Part shown: in pieces, positions 34,137 to 43,910 of the stretch | Numbering within the stretch: the first letter of the stretch is position 1 | Layout of the letters: each line of letters begins with the position of its first letter | NCBI GenBank assembly: GCA_036351115.1 | Contig: JAZBOL010000060.1 | Span: forward strand, 77,523-141,522 | DNA from: Marinihelvus sp036351115 | GTDB taxonomy: Bacteria; Pseudomonadota; Gammaproteobacteria; Xanthomonadales; SZUA-36 | Length of the DNA stretch: 64,000 nt | Direction of reading: 5' to 3' | Translations under genes and position numbers: made by a program | The notes under the pieces: model-generated | Database searches by the model: none | What the model saw: the letters and a program-made list of their open reading frames with translations, nothing else | What the model was told of the DNA's origin: nothing

Positions 34137-37001
34137 ATGCACAACACTGTCGCGGTGCACAACCGTAAAAGCCTGAATCGAGCCATCCTCGCCGGTCTCG
34201 CGGCCGGTGCGGGCACCCATGCCGCATCGGCGCAGGACGAAGCGACGACCGGGGCCATCGAAGAAGTGGTCGTCACGGCCACGAAACGCGCCGAGTCCAT
34301 GCAGGACATCGCCGTTTCCGTTTCTGCCATCACGGGGGACGGCATCGACGAGCTGGGCATCGACAACTTCGACGAATACGTCCAGTACCTGCCTAACGTG
34401 GTGTTCTCCGGACGGGGTCCGGGCCAGGCGGAGATTTATATCCGCGGGGCGAGCACGGAGCAGTCCTCCATCACCATCACTTCCGTGCAGGGCGTCTCGC
34501 CCGCCGTAGCGCTCTACCAGGATGAGCAGCCCGTGTCCTTCGCCGGGCGCAACCTCGACGTCTATGCGACGGACCTGGAGCGTATCGAAGTGCTCCCGGG
34601 ACCCCAGGGCACGCTGTATGGCGCCAGTTCCCAGGCCGGCACCGTACGCCTGATCACCAACAAGCCGGATCACTCGGGTTTCGATGCCGGCTTCGACATG
34701 CGCTACGCCGTCACCCGGGGCGGCGCGCCGAGCACGGCCGTGGAGGCGATGATCAACATCCCCGCCACGGACAACCTCGCCTTTCGCCTGGCGGCTTTCG
34801 TGGACGACGCCGGCGGCTGGATCGACAACGTCCCGGGCACCTACGCCGGCGACATCGAGGTCATCAACCGCAACGCAATCTCTCCCGCCGCGCACATCTG
34901 TACCGGCGATCCCGCAGTGGACGATCCCATCGGCGGCAACTGCAACGGCGTGCGCGCCACCATGGCCGTGGCCGACAACAGCGACCTGGTGGAGAATGAC
35001 TTCAACGAAGCCACCTACTCCGGTGTGCGCGTCGGCGCTTCCTGGCTGATCAACGACGACTGGGACGCGCTGGTGCAGTTCACCAGCCAGACCCTGGAGA
35101 CGGAGGGGGTCTTCGAATACGACCCGAACCTGCCCGGGGAGGAGTCGGTGAACCGCTTCCGGCCCACGCAAAACGAGGACGAGTTCGGCCTTTTGAACTG
35201 GACCGTCAACGGCCGCCTGGCCATGCTGGACGTGGTTTACACCGGCGGCTACCTGGACCGGGACGTGTTTTACACCCAGGACTATACGGGCTACACCAAT
35301 GGGGGCGGCTACCAGGCCTACTACATCTGCACCGGTGGCTACTCCAACTACACGGAGTGCTTCGACCCCACGAAGCAGTACCTGGGCAACACCACCAACG
35401 AACGGTTCACCAACGAGCTGCGCCTGAACTGGGACTTTTCCGACCGGGGCCGCCTGACCGCCGGCATGTTCCTCGATAATCAGGAAAGCACCTCGGACGG
35501 CCAGTTTCAGTACTTCGGCGCCGTCGAGGCAGGCTTCAACAACGCCCAGGCGCCGGGCACGATCACCGATCCGCCCAACACGCCGCCTACGCCCGGCAAC
35601 ATCGTGAGCATCGTCCCCGGGGTCACCGATCCCTTCAGCCGGGGACCGGCCACCACCTTTGTCAACAGCTTTACGCGCGAGGAAGACCAGCTGGCCTTCT
35701 TTGGTGAGATCGAATTCGATATCACGGACCGGCTCACGGCCACCGTCGGCGCCCGCTATTACGACCTGGACTATGCCCTGCGCGGCTCCACGGGCTCCAG
35801 CTTCGGCTGTAAAGGGGCCAGCGAGCCCTGTGATGGCCAGGCCTTCGACAACCGGGTCACGGAACGGCTCCGGGCCCTGGGTGCGTACAACGAGTCGGGC
35901 AACATCGACGACCTGCTAACGTTCTTCAGCCCGGGCGCCGCCCAGACCATCGTGGACAGCCTGAATGCCGGCACCTTCACGCTGGAAGGGCTGGGCTCGG
36001 ACGGGGTGATTAACCAGTCCGACACCATCTTCCGCGGCACCCTCAGCTACCAGCTCACGGACGACATTCTTCTCTTCGGCGCCTGGTCCGAGGGCTACCG
36101 ACCCCAGACCTCCAACCGCAACGCGGGCCAGCCGGCCGCCAACCAGACTGGCGTTTACGAAGGGTTCCTCGTACCGGCGGTCACGCGCACGGATACGCTC
36201 ACCAACTACGAGTTCGGCATCAAGAGCGACCTCGCCGACGGCCGGCTGCGCCTCAACGCCACGGCCTACCACTCGGACATCAAGGACCTGCAAAGCTCGC
36301 GCTTCGACCCCTCCAACGTGGCCTTCCTGGTGTTCGTGGAGAATATTGGTGACGCCGAGGTGACCGGCGTGGACGCGGACTTTTCCTGGTTGGTGACCGA
36401 CAACCTCATGATCTCCGGTGCCGCCGCCTGGGTGGACAACGAACTCACCCGCGTCAATCCACAGCTCGACGGCGTGGTCGTGCCGGTCGGCAGCCGCCTG
36501 CCCTACGTGCCGGAGTTTTCCGGCAACCTCCGGGCTCGCTGGGATTTTCCCATCGACAGCTTTCAGGCCAACGGCTACGTGAGGGGCGGCGTCACCTACA
36601 CCGGCGACAGCCGCGCCCTGTCCACCTGTAACGCCTACTTCATCGAAGACGTGACCGCCCAGGTGTTCGGAAACGGCACGAACCTGAGCATCGCCGAGGA
36701 GGGCGGATTTTGCGGTACACCGCTGACCGGCGACGACCTGGCCTCGGTGACCGATCCGAACTTCGTTGGCGTGGATGCGAACGGCGACACGCGCTTCAAA
36801 GCGGCCCGGTACGTGCAGGAGGACTACACGATCCTGAACGCGGCCGTGGGCCTTCAAAAGGACAACTGGGGCGTGGAACTGTTCGTGAACAACCTCACGG
36901 ACGAAAGGGCCCAGCTAAACGTGAACGCGGCGGACTATACCCCGAGCGTCACCACGAACCGGCCCCGAACCTTCGGCGTACGGGTCAGCTACGATTACTG
37001 A
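34137..37001 (+). CDS. TonB-dependent receptor with paired loop cysteines
   Basis: A 954-residue outer-membrane receptor. The start at 34137 (MHNTVAVHNRKSLN) gives a signal peptide (AILAGLAAGAGTHAASAQ). TonB box IEEVVVTATKRAESMQDIAVSVSAI and plug (DNFDEYVQYLPNVVFSGRGPGQAEIYIRGAS) precede a barrel ending TFGVRVSYDY. This plug type is common in sphingomonad-like and marine receptors with unknown cargo. Four cysteine pairs lie in predicted extracellular loops (HICTGD..GNCNG, YICTGG..TECFDP, FGCKG..EPCDG, STCNAY..GFCGTP), suggesting disulfides. A terminator follows, then a TPR-sulfotransferase gene. The cargo is unknown; a sulfated compound is inferred only from that neighbour. Confidence 0.88.
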   Translation: MHNTVAVHNRKSLNRAILAGLAAGAGTHAASAQDEATTGAIEEVVVTATKRAESMQDIAVSVSAITGDGIDELGIDNFDEYVQYLPNVVFSGRGPGQAEIYIRGASTEQSSITITSVQGVSPAVALYQDEQPVSFAGRNLDVYATDLERIEVLPGPQGTLYGASSQAGTVRLITNKPDHSGFDAGFDMRYAVTRGGAPSTAVEAMINIPATDNLAFRLAAFVDDAGGWIDNVPGTYAGDIEVINRNAISPAAHICTGDPAVDDPIGGNCNGVRATMAVADNSDLVENDFNEATYSGVRVGASWLINDDWDALVQFTSQTLETEGVFEYDPNLPGEESVNRFRPTQNEDEFGLLNWTVNGRLAMLDVVYTGGYLDRDVFYTQDYTGYTNGGGYQAYYICTGGYSNYTECFDPTKQYLGNTTNERFTNELRLNWDFSDRGRLTAGMFLDNQESTSDGQFQYFGAVEAGFNNAQAPGTITDPPNTPPTPGNIVSIVPGVTDPFSRGPATTFVNSFTREEDQLAFFGEIEFDITDRLTATVGARYYDLDYALRGSTGSSFGCKGASEPCDGQAFDNRVTERLRALGAYNESGNIDDLLTFFSPGAAQTIVDSLNAGTFTLEGLGSDGVINQSDTIFRGTLSYQLTDDILLFGAWSEGYRPQTSNRNAGQPAANQTGVYEGFLVPAVTRTDTLTNYEFGIKSDLADGRLRLNATAYHSDIKDLQSSRFDPSNVAFLVFVENIGDAEVTGVDADFSWLVTDNLMISGAAAWVDNELTRVNPQLDGVVVPVGSRLPYVPEFSGNLRARWDFPIDSFQANGYVRGGVTYTGDSRALSTCNAYFIEDVTAQVFGNGTNLSIAEEGGFCGTPLTGDDLASVTDPNFVGVDANGDTRFKAARYVQEDYTILNAAVGLQKDNWGVELFVNNLTDERAQLNVNAADYTPSVTTNRPRTFGVRVSYDY

Positions 37002-37028
37002 TCCCGACGCGGGTTCCGAAGTTCGAAA

Positions 37029-37051
37029 AGCGGCCCGCGAGGGCCGTTTTT
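37029..37051 (+). terminator. rho-independent terminator between receptor and sulfotransferase
   Basis: CGGCCC / GGGCCG stem of 6 bp with GCGA tetraloop followed by T5, 28 nt after the receptor stop and 14 nt before the next gene's start. It may limit expression of the sulfotransferase. Confidence 0.8.
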
Positions 37052-37065
37052 CGGTTGGGTGCACA

Positions 37066-39111
37066 ATGCAGCAAGAAAAGGACAGGCCGGAGCAAGACCG
37101 GCCGGGACCCGCCGCCCGGGCCCGGGGCCGTATCCGCGCCTCGGACTTTCGCGGCGCCGAGCAGCTGGCCGCCCGGGCCCTGACTGCCGATGATTTGCCG
37201 GAACGGGAAATCAACGATCTGCGCTACACGATGGCCGTGGCCCAGCGCTACCAGTCCCGACCCCGGGACGCCCTGGACACGATCCAGCGCCTGCTGAAAG
37301 ACCGGCCCGACCACGGCCGCGCCTGGCAGGAGCGGGGCCACATTCACCGGGCCCTGAGGCAGGCCCGGGACGCCCGCCTGAGTTACGAGGAGGCCCTGCG
37401 CCACAACCCTGCGCTGCCCGGCGCGTGGCGGGCTTTGGTAAAACTTTACGGCGAGGCCGGCCTGGAACGGCACGAGACCGCGGCCCGGGGGCAACTCGGT
37501 CACCTTGAAGCCCTGCCCCGGGAACTGGTGGCCGTGACGAGCATGATTCACGAGAGCCGGCTCGGAAAGGCCGAGCAGCTGGTGCGCCACTACCTGCGCC
37601 AGCACCCTCAAGACGTCGAAGGCATGCGCCTCCTGGCCCGAATCGGCAACGAGCTGAACGTGCTCACGGATGCCGAATTCCTGCTGGAGAGCGCCCTGGA
37701 GTTCGCCCCGGACTATGACCAGGCGCGCTACGACCTGGCGAATCTGCTGCTGAAAATGCAAAAGTTCGAGCGCGCTCACTCCCAGTGCCAGCAGCTCCTG
37801 GACCGGCACCCGGAAAACCTGGCCTACCGCGCCCTGCTCGCCAACGCGGCCGCGGGCATCGGCGATCACCACAACGCCATCGAGCTGTTTCTTGAGGTGC
37901 TGGAGAAGAACCCCCGGCAGAACCAGCTTCGGGTCATGCTCGGTCATGCGTACAAGACCATCGGCGAAACGGAAAAGGCCGTGACGTCTTACCGCGCAGC
38001 CTACGGTCTCAAGCCCGATTACGGCGACGCATACTGGTCCCTGGCCAATCTAAAGAATTACCGCTTCACGGAGGCGGAACTGGAGGCCATGCGGCGCGGG
38101 GAAGGAGCCGACGGTGTCGATCCGGACGACCGCGCACACCTGTGTTTTGCCCTCGGCAAGGCCCTCGAGGATCGGGAAGACTGGGCGGCGTCTTTCCACT
38201 ACTACGAGCGCGGCAACGCGCTTAAGGCGAAGCGCGAGCGTCATGAGCCCAGGCACCTGGCCATTCGCACGCAAGCCCAGAAGGACGTGTGCACCCGGGA
38301 TTTCTTCGAGGAGCGCCGCGATGTCGGCTGTGTCGCCCCGGACCCCATCTTTATCGTGGGCATGCCCCGGGCCGGCTCCACCCTGCTGGAGCAGATACTC
38401 GCCTCCCATTCCCGCGTAACGGGCACCTACGAGCTGCCCCACATCATCGCCCTGGCACACCGGCTGCGGGGCACGGACCGCCTGGTGGAGGCGCCCGGCG
38501 AGGCGCCACGTTACCCCGGCGTGCTAACGGAGCTGGACCCGGATTACTTCCGGCGCTTTGGCGAGCAATACCTGGAGGACACGCGCCTCTATCGCCACGG
38601 CGCAGACTTTTTCATCGACAAGAACCCGAACAACTTTTTCCACGTGGGGCTGATCAAGACCATCCTGCCCAACGCCCGGGTCATCGACGCACGGCGCCAT
38701 CCGCTGTCCTGTTGCTTCAGCGGCTTCAAGCAGCTCTTCGGCCAGGGCCAGGAGTTCTCCTACGGGCTGCGTCGCATCGGCAACTATTACCGGGAATACA
38801 TATCCCTCATGGACCACTGGGACGAGGCGCTGCCCGGACAGGTGCTGCGGATGCAGTACGAAGACGTCGTGGAGGACCTGGAGACGCAGGTCCGGCGCCT
38901 GCTGGACTTCTGTGGGCTGGACTTCGAACCGGCCTGCGTGGAATTCCACCGCACGGAGCGCAGCGTGCGCACCCCGAGTTCGGAGCAGGTGCGCCAGCCG
39001 ATCTACCGCAGCGGCCTGGCGCCCTGGGCGCCCTTTGAGCCCTGGCTCGACCCCCTCAAGGAGGCCCTCGGACCCGAGGTGCGCCGGCGCTACCGGATCG
39101 AAGCGCCCTGA
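37066..39111 (+). CDS. TPR-repeat sulfotransferase family protein
   Basis: A 681-residue fusion. About residues 20-340 are tetratricopeptide repeats (ARDARLSYEEALRHNPALPGAWRAL, AVTSYRAAYGLKPDYGDAYWSLANL). About 425-680 is a sulfotransferase domain with the PAPS 5'-phosphosulfate loop IFIVGMPRAGSTLLEQIL and a 3'-phosphate motif region RRHPLSCCFSGF. It would transfer sulfate from PAPS to an unknown acceptor, the TPRs perhaps binding a peptide. No signal peptide, so it is cytoplasmic. Receptor/TPR-sulfotransferase neighbours recur in alpha- and gammaproteobacteria, as I recall. An upstream terminator separates the pair. Confidence 0.88.
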   Translation: MQQEKDRPEQDRPGPAARARGRIRASDFRGAEQLAARALTADDLPEREINDLRYTMAVAQRYQSRPRDALDTIQRLLKDRPDHGRAWQERGHIHRALRQARDARLSYEEALRHNPALPGAWRALVKLYGEAGLERHETAARGQLGHLEALPRELVAVTSMIHESRLGKAEQLVRHYLRQHPQDVEGMRLLARIGNELNVLTDAEFLLESALEFAPDYDQARYDLANLLLKMQKFERAHSQCQQLLDRHPENLAYRALLANAAAGIGDHHNAIELFLEVLEKNPRQNQLRVMLGHAYKTIGETEKAVTSYRAAYGLKPDYGDAYWSLANLKNYRFTEAELEAMRRGEGADGVDPDDRAHLCFALGKALEDREDWAASFHYYERGNALKAKRERHEPRHLAIRTQAQKDVCTRDFFEERRDVGCVAPDPIFIVGMPRAGSTLLEQILASHSRVTGTYELPHIIALAHRLRGTDRLVEAPGEAPRYPGVLTELDPDYFRRFGEQYLEDTRLYRHGADFFIDKNPNNFFHVGLIKTILPNARVIDARRHPLSCCFSGFKQLFGQGQEFSYGLRRIGNYYREYISLMDHWDEALPGQVLRMQYEDVVEDLETQVRRLLDFCGLDFEPACVEFHRTERSVRTPSSEQVRQPIYRSGLAPWAPFEPWLDPLKEALGPEVRRRYRIEAP

Positions 39112-39132
39112 GACGGAAGCCGAATCAAGTGC

Positions 39133-39549
39133 TCAGTCCCGCACCACGAAGACCGACAGGTCCGTGTGCGACGCCAGGAATCCGGCGTTGGAGTGAAAGA
39201 CGTAGTCCCGGATGCCCGGCATGTGCGACGCCATGACCACGAGGTCGACCCCAAGCTCGTGAAACTGTCGGTTGAGGGCCCGGTCCAGGTCCGCCACCGG
39301 GTCTCCCACCACTTCCACACGGGTGGCCACGACCTGGCCGGACCGGCCCGCGAGCCTTGACGCCAGGGCGTCGAGTTTACCTGCCAGCTCCCGGGGGCTG
39401 TGGGCCGCGCCGCCGGGCGCAGGGCCTGCCACCGCCAGCAGGGTCATGCGCGCACCGAAGGTGGACGCCAGGGTACAGGCCGTGTCCAGCGCCTTGTCCA
39501 GCTCGTCGCGGTGGGCCAGGTCGACGGGAACGCCGATGTGCTTATACAT
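39133..39549 (-). CDS. universal stress protein A family
   Basis: A 138-residue UspA-fold protein: YKHIGVPVDLAHRDELDKALDTACTLAS, then LVVMASHMPGIRDYVFHSNAGFLASHTDLSVFVVRD. The ATP-binding G-2x-G-9x-G(S/T) signature is partly changed (SHMPGIRDYVFHSNAGF), so nucleotide binding is uncertain. It overlaps the BCCT transporter stop by 8 nt, so it is translationally coupled to it. USP domains are known to accompany osmolyte transporters. Confidence 0.85.
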   Translation of the reverse strand: MYKHIGVPVDLAHRDELDKALDTACTLASTFGARMTLLAVAGPAPGGAAHSPRELAGKLDALASRLAGRSGQVVATRVEVVGDPVADLDRALNRQFHELGVDLVVMASHMPGIRDYVFHSNAGFLASHTDLSVFVVRD

Positions 39550-41146
39550 CCGGGTTCTCCTCTGCCTGCAGGAGCTCGCGCTCGGCCGCCAGGCCCTTGT
39601 ACAGGCTGACCGCCATGAGCAGGACGACGAGGGCGAAGGGGAATCCCGTGGCGAGGGACAGGGCCTGGAGCGAGGACAGGCCGCCCCCCTGCAGCAGGGC
39701 GATACCGATCAGGCCGAGAAAACAGCACCAGAACACGCGCTGGGCCATGGGGGCGTCGATCTTGCCGCCAGCGGTCATGGTGTCCACCACCAGGGCGCCG
39801 GAATCCATGGACGTGACGAAAAACACGACCACCAGGATGATCCCCACCACCGAGGTCAGCATGGGCAGGGGGTATTCGGCGAGAAAGGCGAAGGTCGACA
39901 GTTCCGGCTGGAACGCCTCCACCGTATCCACCACGCCGCGGTACCCGTCGACCAGGTACTGGTCCATGGCCGCGTAGCCGAAGATCGTCATCCACGCGAT
40001 AAAGATGGAGGACGGCGCGAGAATCGACACGATCAGGAACTCGCGAACCGTTCGGCCCGAGGAAATCCGCGCGATGAACATGCCCACGAAGGGCGAAAAG
40101 GCGATCCACCAGGACCAGTAGAACGTGGTCCAGCCGTGGTAGAAGTCTGAATCCTCCCGGCCAATCCAGTTGGAAAGCGCGGGCATGTGCCGGAAGTAGG
40201 CCACCGTGTTGTCGAAGACCGCGCCGAGGGTCGCGAGCGTGGGCCCGGCCAGCAGAACGAACAGGCCGAGACCGGCGGCCATGACCATGTTGGCCTCGGA
40301 AAGCCGCTTGATGCCACCGTCGAGACCCCGGACGACAGACACGATTGCCATCACCGTGATCACCGCCACGATGCTGACGGTCATGCCCGCACCCTCGGGA
40401 AATCCGAACAGGTAGTTGAGCCCTCCGGCGATCTGCTCAGCGCCGTAGCCCAGGGAGGTCGCCAGCCCGAAGAGGGTGGCGAAAACGGCGAGCACATCAA
40501 TAATGTGTCCGGGCCAGCCCCAGACCCGTTCGCCGAGCACCGGGTACATGGCGGAGCGCACGATGAGGGGCAGTCCCTTGTTATAGCTGAAGAACGCGAG
40601 GGCGAGCCCGACCACGGCATACATGGCCCAGGGGTGGATCGCCCAGTGGAAGATGGTGGCGGCCATGGCCAGCTCCCGCTGCGCTGTCGGCGCCAGGCCG
40701 TCGAGCCCCAGGGGGGGCGTCAGCAGGTGGTTCATGGGCTCGAGCACCGCGTAGAACATGATGCCGATGCCGATACCCGCCGCGAACAGCATGGACACCC
40801 ACGACGCATACCCGTACAGGGGTTTCGCGTCCGGGCCACCGATCCGGACCGATCCGACCGGAGAGACCACGAGCACGATGCAGAACAGCAGCAGGGCGTT
40901 CGCCGCGATCATGAAGAACCAGTCGAATTTCGTGGTCAGCCACGGTCTGAGGGTGCCGAACCAGGACTCGGCCGTTTCCGGAAAACTGAGCGTGAACACC
41001 ACGAACAGGATGACCGCGACGCTGGAGATGGCGAAGACGGGATTGTGAAAGTCCAGCCCGAGCGCCTGGACGTTGTCCTGGCCGATCTCGTAATCGGACG
41101 TGTACTCGTCGAGGAGCACCTCGTTGTCGCTGGTGGACTGCTGCAT
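39542..41146 (-). CDS. BCCT family choline/betaine-type transporter
   Basis: A 534-residue permease of the betaine/carnitine/choline family with 12 hydrophobic segments. The start at 41146 (MQQSTSDNEV) is chosen because the upstream in-frame residues to 41212 are unrelated. The core signature reads FYWSWWIAFSPFVGMFIARISSGRTVREF. VLEPMNHLL after WVSMLFAAGIGIGIMFYAV is also typical. It imports a quaternary-ammonium osmolyte, fitting salt stress. The acidic N-terminal tail (DEYTSDYEIGQDN) may sense ionic strength. A universal stress protein follows. Confidence 0.9.
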   Translation of the reverse strand: MQQSTSDNEVLLDEYTSDYEIGQDNVQALGLDFHNPVFAISSVAVILFVVFTLSFPETAESWFGTLRPWLTTKFDWFFMIAANALLLFCIVLVVSPVGSVRIGGPDAKPLYGYASWVSMLFAAGIGIGIMFYAVLEPMNHLLTPPLGLDGLAPTAQRELAMAATIFHWAIHPWAMYAVVGLALAFFSYNKGLPLIVRSAMYPVLGERVWGWPGHIIDVLAVFATLFGLATSLGYGAEQIAGGLNYLFGFPEGAGMTVSIVAVITVMAIVSVVRGLDGGIKRLSEANMVMAAGLGLFVLLAGPTLATLGAVFDNTVAYFRHMPALSNWIGREDSDFYHGWTTFYWSWWIAFSPFVGMFIARISSGRTVREFLIVSILAPSSIFIAWMTIFGYAAMDQYLVDGYRGVVDTVEAFQPELSTFAFLAEYPLPMLTSVVGIILVVVFFVTSMDSGALVVDTMTAGGKIDAPMAQRVFWCCFLGLIGIALLQGGGLSSLQALSLATGFPFALVVLLMAVSLYKGLAAERELLQAEENPDV

Positions 41147-41374
41147 GGTTCGTACCCGGTATGGGAACGACGACCGCTGCACCGCAAGCCACGTCACACG
41201 GACGACGAACAAAATGAGTGAGAGGCAAGGCTACAGGCTGGACTGAGGAATTTCCACCGGGCGCCGGGGTCCGGGGCCCGTTCAGGACTTCGGCGTGTCA
41301 TGACACGCCGGCGTTTCGGCAAGGCACGGAAAGTGCCATACTCTGACCGCTTTTCCGGTACCGGGAACCCTGCC

Positions 41375-42625
41375 ATGCGCCAGGCCCTCGCCAGTGTCGC
41401 CGCGCTGCTGCTCGGCACCGCCATCCTCCTCGCGGGACAGGGTCTCCAGGGAATCCTGTTGCCGGTCCGGGCCACCCTCGAGAACTTTTCTTCCCAGGCG
41501 ATCGGCTTCTTCGGCGGCGCCTATTTTCTCGGCTTTACCCTGGGGTGCTGGCTGGGCGTGCCCATGATCCGCCGCGCCGGGCACGTGCGTGTCTTCGCGG
41601 CCATGACGGCGCTGGCCTCGGCGGCGCCGCTCCTGCACGGCCTCTGGATCAACCTGGGCAGCTGGGTGGCGCTACGCCTCATCTCCGGATTCTGCTTCGC
41701 CGTGCTCTACGTGGTCATCGAAAGCTGGCTGAACGAACGCGCCAGCAACGAAGACCGGGGCGTGGTCTTCTCGGCCTACATTCTCATCAATATGACCGTG
41801 CTCGCGGCAGGGCAGCAATTGTTGCTCCTGTCCGATCCCCTGGGGCTGCAGCTTTTCGCCCTCACGTCCGTGCTCGTCTCCCTCGCCGCCCTGCCCGTGC
41901 TCCTGTCGATCCAGGCCGTGCCCCGGGAGGTGGAGCGCTCACAGCTCGATTTCCGCGCCCTGTACCGAAATTCACCGGTCGGGGTCGTGGGCACGCTCAC
42001 CGCGGGACTCAATGCCGGCACGTTCTGGGCCCTCGCCGCGGTCTTCGTCGCGGCCTACTCGGACGACCCCAGCAAGACGGCCTGGTTCATGACCGCCGTC
42101 ATTCTCGGTGGCGCGGTCGGACAGTGGCCCCTGGGCTGGTGGTCCGACCGCTTTGATCGCCGCAAGGTGCTCGTGGCCATGTGTGTCGCCGGCGCCGCGA
42201 CCGCCGGCGCCATCGGGTGGTTTGCTCCGTCCGCGTCCTTCGGCACCCTGCTCTGGCTCGGTGGACTCTGGGGAGCACTGATCTTTCCCACCTACTCGAT
42301 CTCCGTTGCTCACGCCAACGACTGGGCTGATCCGGAAACCTTCGTCCAGGTCTCGGCCGGCCTGCTGCTGGTCTATGGTATCGGCGCGGTCATCGGCCCG
42401 CTGGCGGCGCCCGGCTTTATGAACGCGCTTGGTGCGCCGGGCATGTTCTGGTTCAGCGCCGTCACCTACCTGGCCCTGCTCGCCTACACGCTGCGGCGCA
42501 TTAACCGCCGGGAGGCTGTGGATGAAGCGCAGACGGGAGAATTCAGCGACGCACTCACCTCGGCCCGAACCCTGTCACAGGTCTACGAGGGGGAAATGGA
42601 GGCGGAGCACGAAGGACGGGGTTGA
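41375..42625 (+). CDS. MFS transporter, YcaD-like
   Basis: A 416-residue, 12-helix transporter (MRQALASVAALLLGTAILLAGQGLQGILLPVRATLE). ESWLNERASNEDRG and DRFDRRKVLVAM loops match the YcaD/YfkF-like branch. The start at 41375 is preferred over 41300, which adds a basic non-membrane lead. The C-terminal 40 residues are a soluble acidic tail (TGEFSDALTSARTLSQVYEGEMEAEHEG). Substrate unknown. Convergent with prpF. Confidence 0.85.
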   Translation: MRQALASVAALLLGTAILLAGQGLQGILLPVRATLENFSSQAIGFFGGAYFLGFTLGCWLGVPMIRRAGHVRVFAAMTALASAAPLLHGLWINLGSWVALRLISGFCFAVLYVVIESWLNERASNEDRGVVFSAYILINMTVLAAGQQLLLLSDPLGLQLFALTSVLVSLAALPVLLSIQAVPREVERSQLDFRALYRNSPVGVVGTLTAGLNAGTFWALAAVFVAAYSDDPSKTAWFMTAVILGGAVGQWPLGWWSDRFDRRKVLVAMCVAGAATAGAIGWFAPSASFGTLLWLGGLWGALIFPTYSISVAHANDWADPETFVQVSAGLLLVYGIGAVIGPLAAPGFMNALGAPGMFWFSAVTYLALLAYTLRRINRREAVDEAQTGEFSDALTSARTLSQVYEGEMEAEHEGRG

Positions 42626-42685
42626 TGACGCAACGCGTAAACGTGCAAAGGCCAGCCCCAATTCGGCGGGCCGTGGCCCACGACT

Positions 42686-43882
42686 TCAGCCCGCCAGGGC
42701 TCCCGGCACCAATACCGCCCCCTCCATGATCCGCCGCGCACTGCGGCTCATGGTGACGCGGCGCACGATCCACTCCCCGTCTTCCTGGCTGGCCTCGGCG
42801 CCTACGGTCAGCGTGCCCGAGGGGTGGCCAAAGGTGACCGAATCCCGCTCGCCACCACCGGCGGCCAGGTTGACCAGGGTGCCCGGGATCACGGCGGCGG
42901 TGCCCAGGGCGACGGCGGCGGTACCCATCATGGCGTGGTGGAGCAGCCCCATGGACAGGGCGCGGGCCAGCAGGTCGATGTCGGCGGAGCTGACCGGCTT
43001 GCCGCTGGCGGAGGTGTAATCGCCGGTTGGCGCGACGAAGGCCACCTTTGGGGTGTGCTGCCGGGTCGCGGCTTCTGACAGGTCGCTGATCAGGCCCATG
43101 CGGAGGGCGCCGTGGGCGCGGATGGTTTCGAAGCGCTCCAGCGCGGCTTCGTCGCCGTTGATGTCCGGGCGCAGCTCCTTGCCCGTGTAACCGATGTCCT
43201 CGGCGTTCAGGAAGATGGTCGGGATGCCGGCATTGATCATGGTGGCCGGGAAAGTGCCGACGCCTGGGACTTCCAGCTCGTCCACGAGCTTGCCCGTGGG
43301 GAACAGGGAGCCACCGGCGCGGTCCGCCGGGTCCATGAAGTCGAGGCGAATCTCCGCCGCCGGGAAGGTCACCCCGTCCAGCTCGAAGTCTCCCACCTCG
43401 GCCGGCTCGCCGCCGACCATGGGCACGTGGGCCACGATGGTCTTGTCGATGTTGCACTGGCGGATGCGCACGATGGCGGTGCCGTCGGCGGGGACGCGGT
43501 CGCGGTCCACCAGGCCCAGGCGGATCGCCGCCGGGCCCACGGCCGCGGACAGGTTGCCGCAGTTGCCGCTCCAGTCCACGAAGGGCTGGTCGATGGAGAC
43601 CTGGCCGAAAAGGTAGTCCACGTCGTGGTCCGGCGAGTTGCTTTTGTCCAGGATCACCGTCTTGCTGGTGCTCGAGGTGGCCCCGCCCATGCCATCAATG
43701 TGGTTCCTGTAGGGGTCCGGGCTGCCGACGACGCGCAGCAGGATGGCGTCCCGAGCCGGGCCCGGATCGCGCGCCTCAACCGGCAGGTCCTGGCGCCGGA
43801 AAAAGGTGCCCTTGCTCGTGCCGCCGCGCATGTAGAGCGCGGGGATGCCGATCTGTCCCGGCCGGATGCTGTGGTCAGTCAT
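42686..43882 (-). CDS. prpF: 2-methylaconitate cis-trans isomerase PrpF
   Basis: A 398-residue enzyme of the PrpF branch of the diaminopimelate-epimerase fold. Motifs: YMRGGTSKGTFF, GGATSSTSKTVIL and VDWSGNCGNLSAAVGP. With AcnD it carries 2-methylcitrate to 2-methylisocitrate in propionate catabolism: AcnD gives 2-methylaconitate and PrpF isomerises it to the usable cis form. It follows acnD by 28 nt. No prpB or prpC is in the window. Confidence 0.93.
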   Translation of the reverse strand: MTDHSIRPGQIGIPALYMRGGTSKGTFFRRQDLPVEARDPGPARDAILLRVVGSPDPYRNHIDGMGGATSSTSKTVILDKSNSPDHDVDYLFGQVSIDQPFVDWSGNCGNLSAAVGPAAIRLGLVDRDRVPADGTAIVRIRQCNIDKTIVAHVPMVGGEPAEVGDFELDGVTFPAAEIRLDFMDPADRAGGSLFPTGKLVDELEVPGVGTFPATMINAGIPTIFLNAEDIGYTGKELRPDINGDEAALERFETIRAHGALRMGLISDLSEAATRQHTPKVAFVAPTGDYTSASGKPVSSADIDLLARALSMGLLHHAMMGTAAVALGTAAVIPGTLVNLAAGGGERDSVTFGHPSGTLTVGAEASQEDGEWIVRRVTMSRSARRIMEGAVLVPGALAG

Positions 43883-43910
43883 GGTGTTCCTGGCCTCGTG
43901 CGTTTCGCGC

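Noticed and set aside
42665..42695. GC-rich stem GGCGGGC/GCCCGCC near the prpF stop as a terminator
   Set aside because: No T tract on either strand and part of it is prpF coding sequence.
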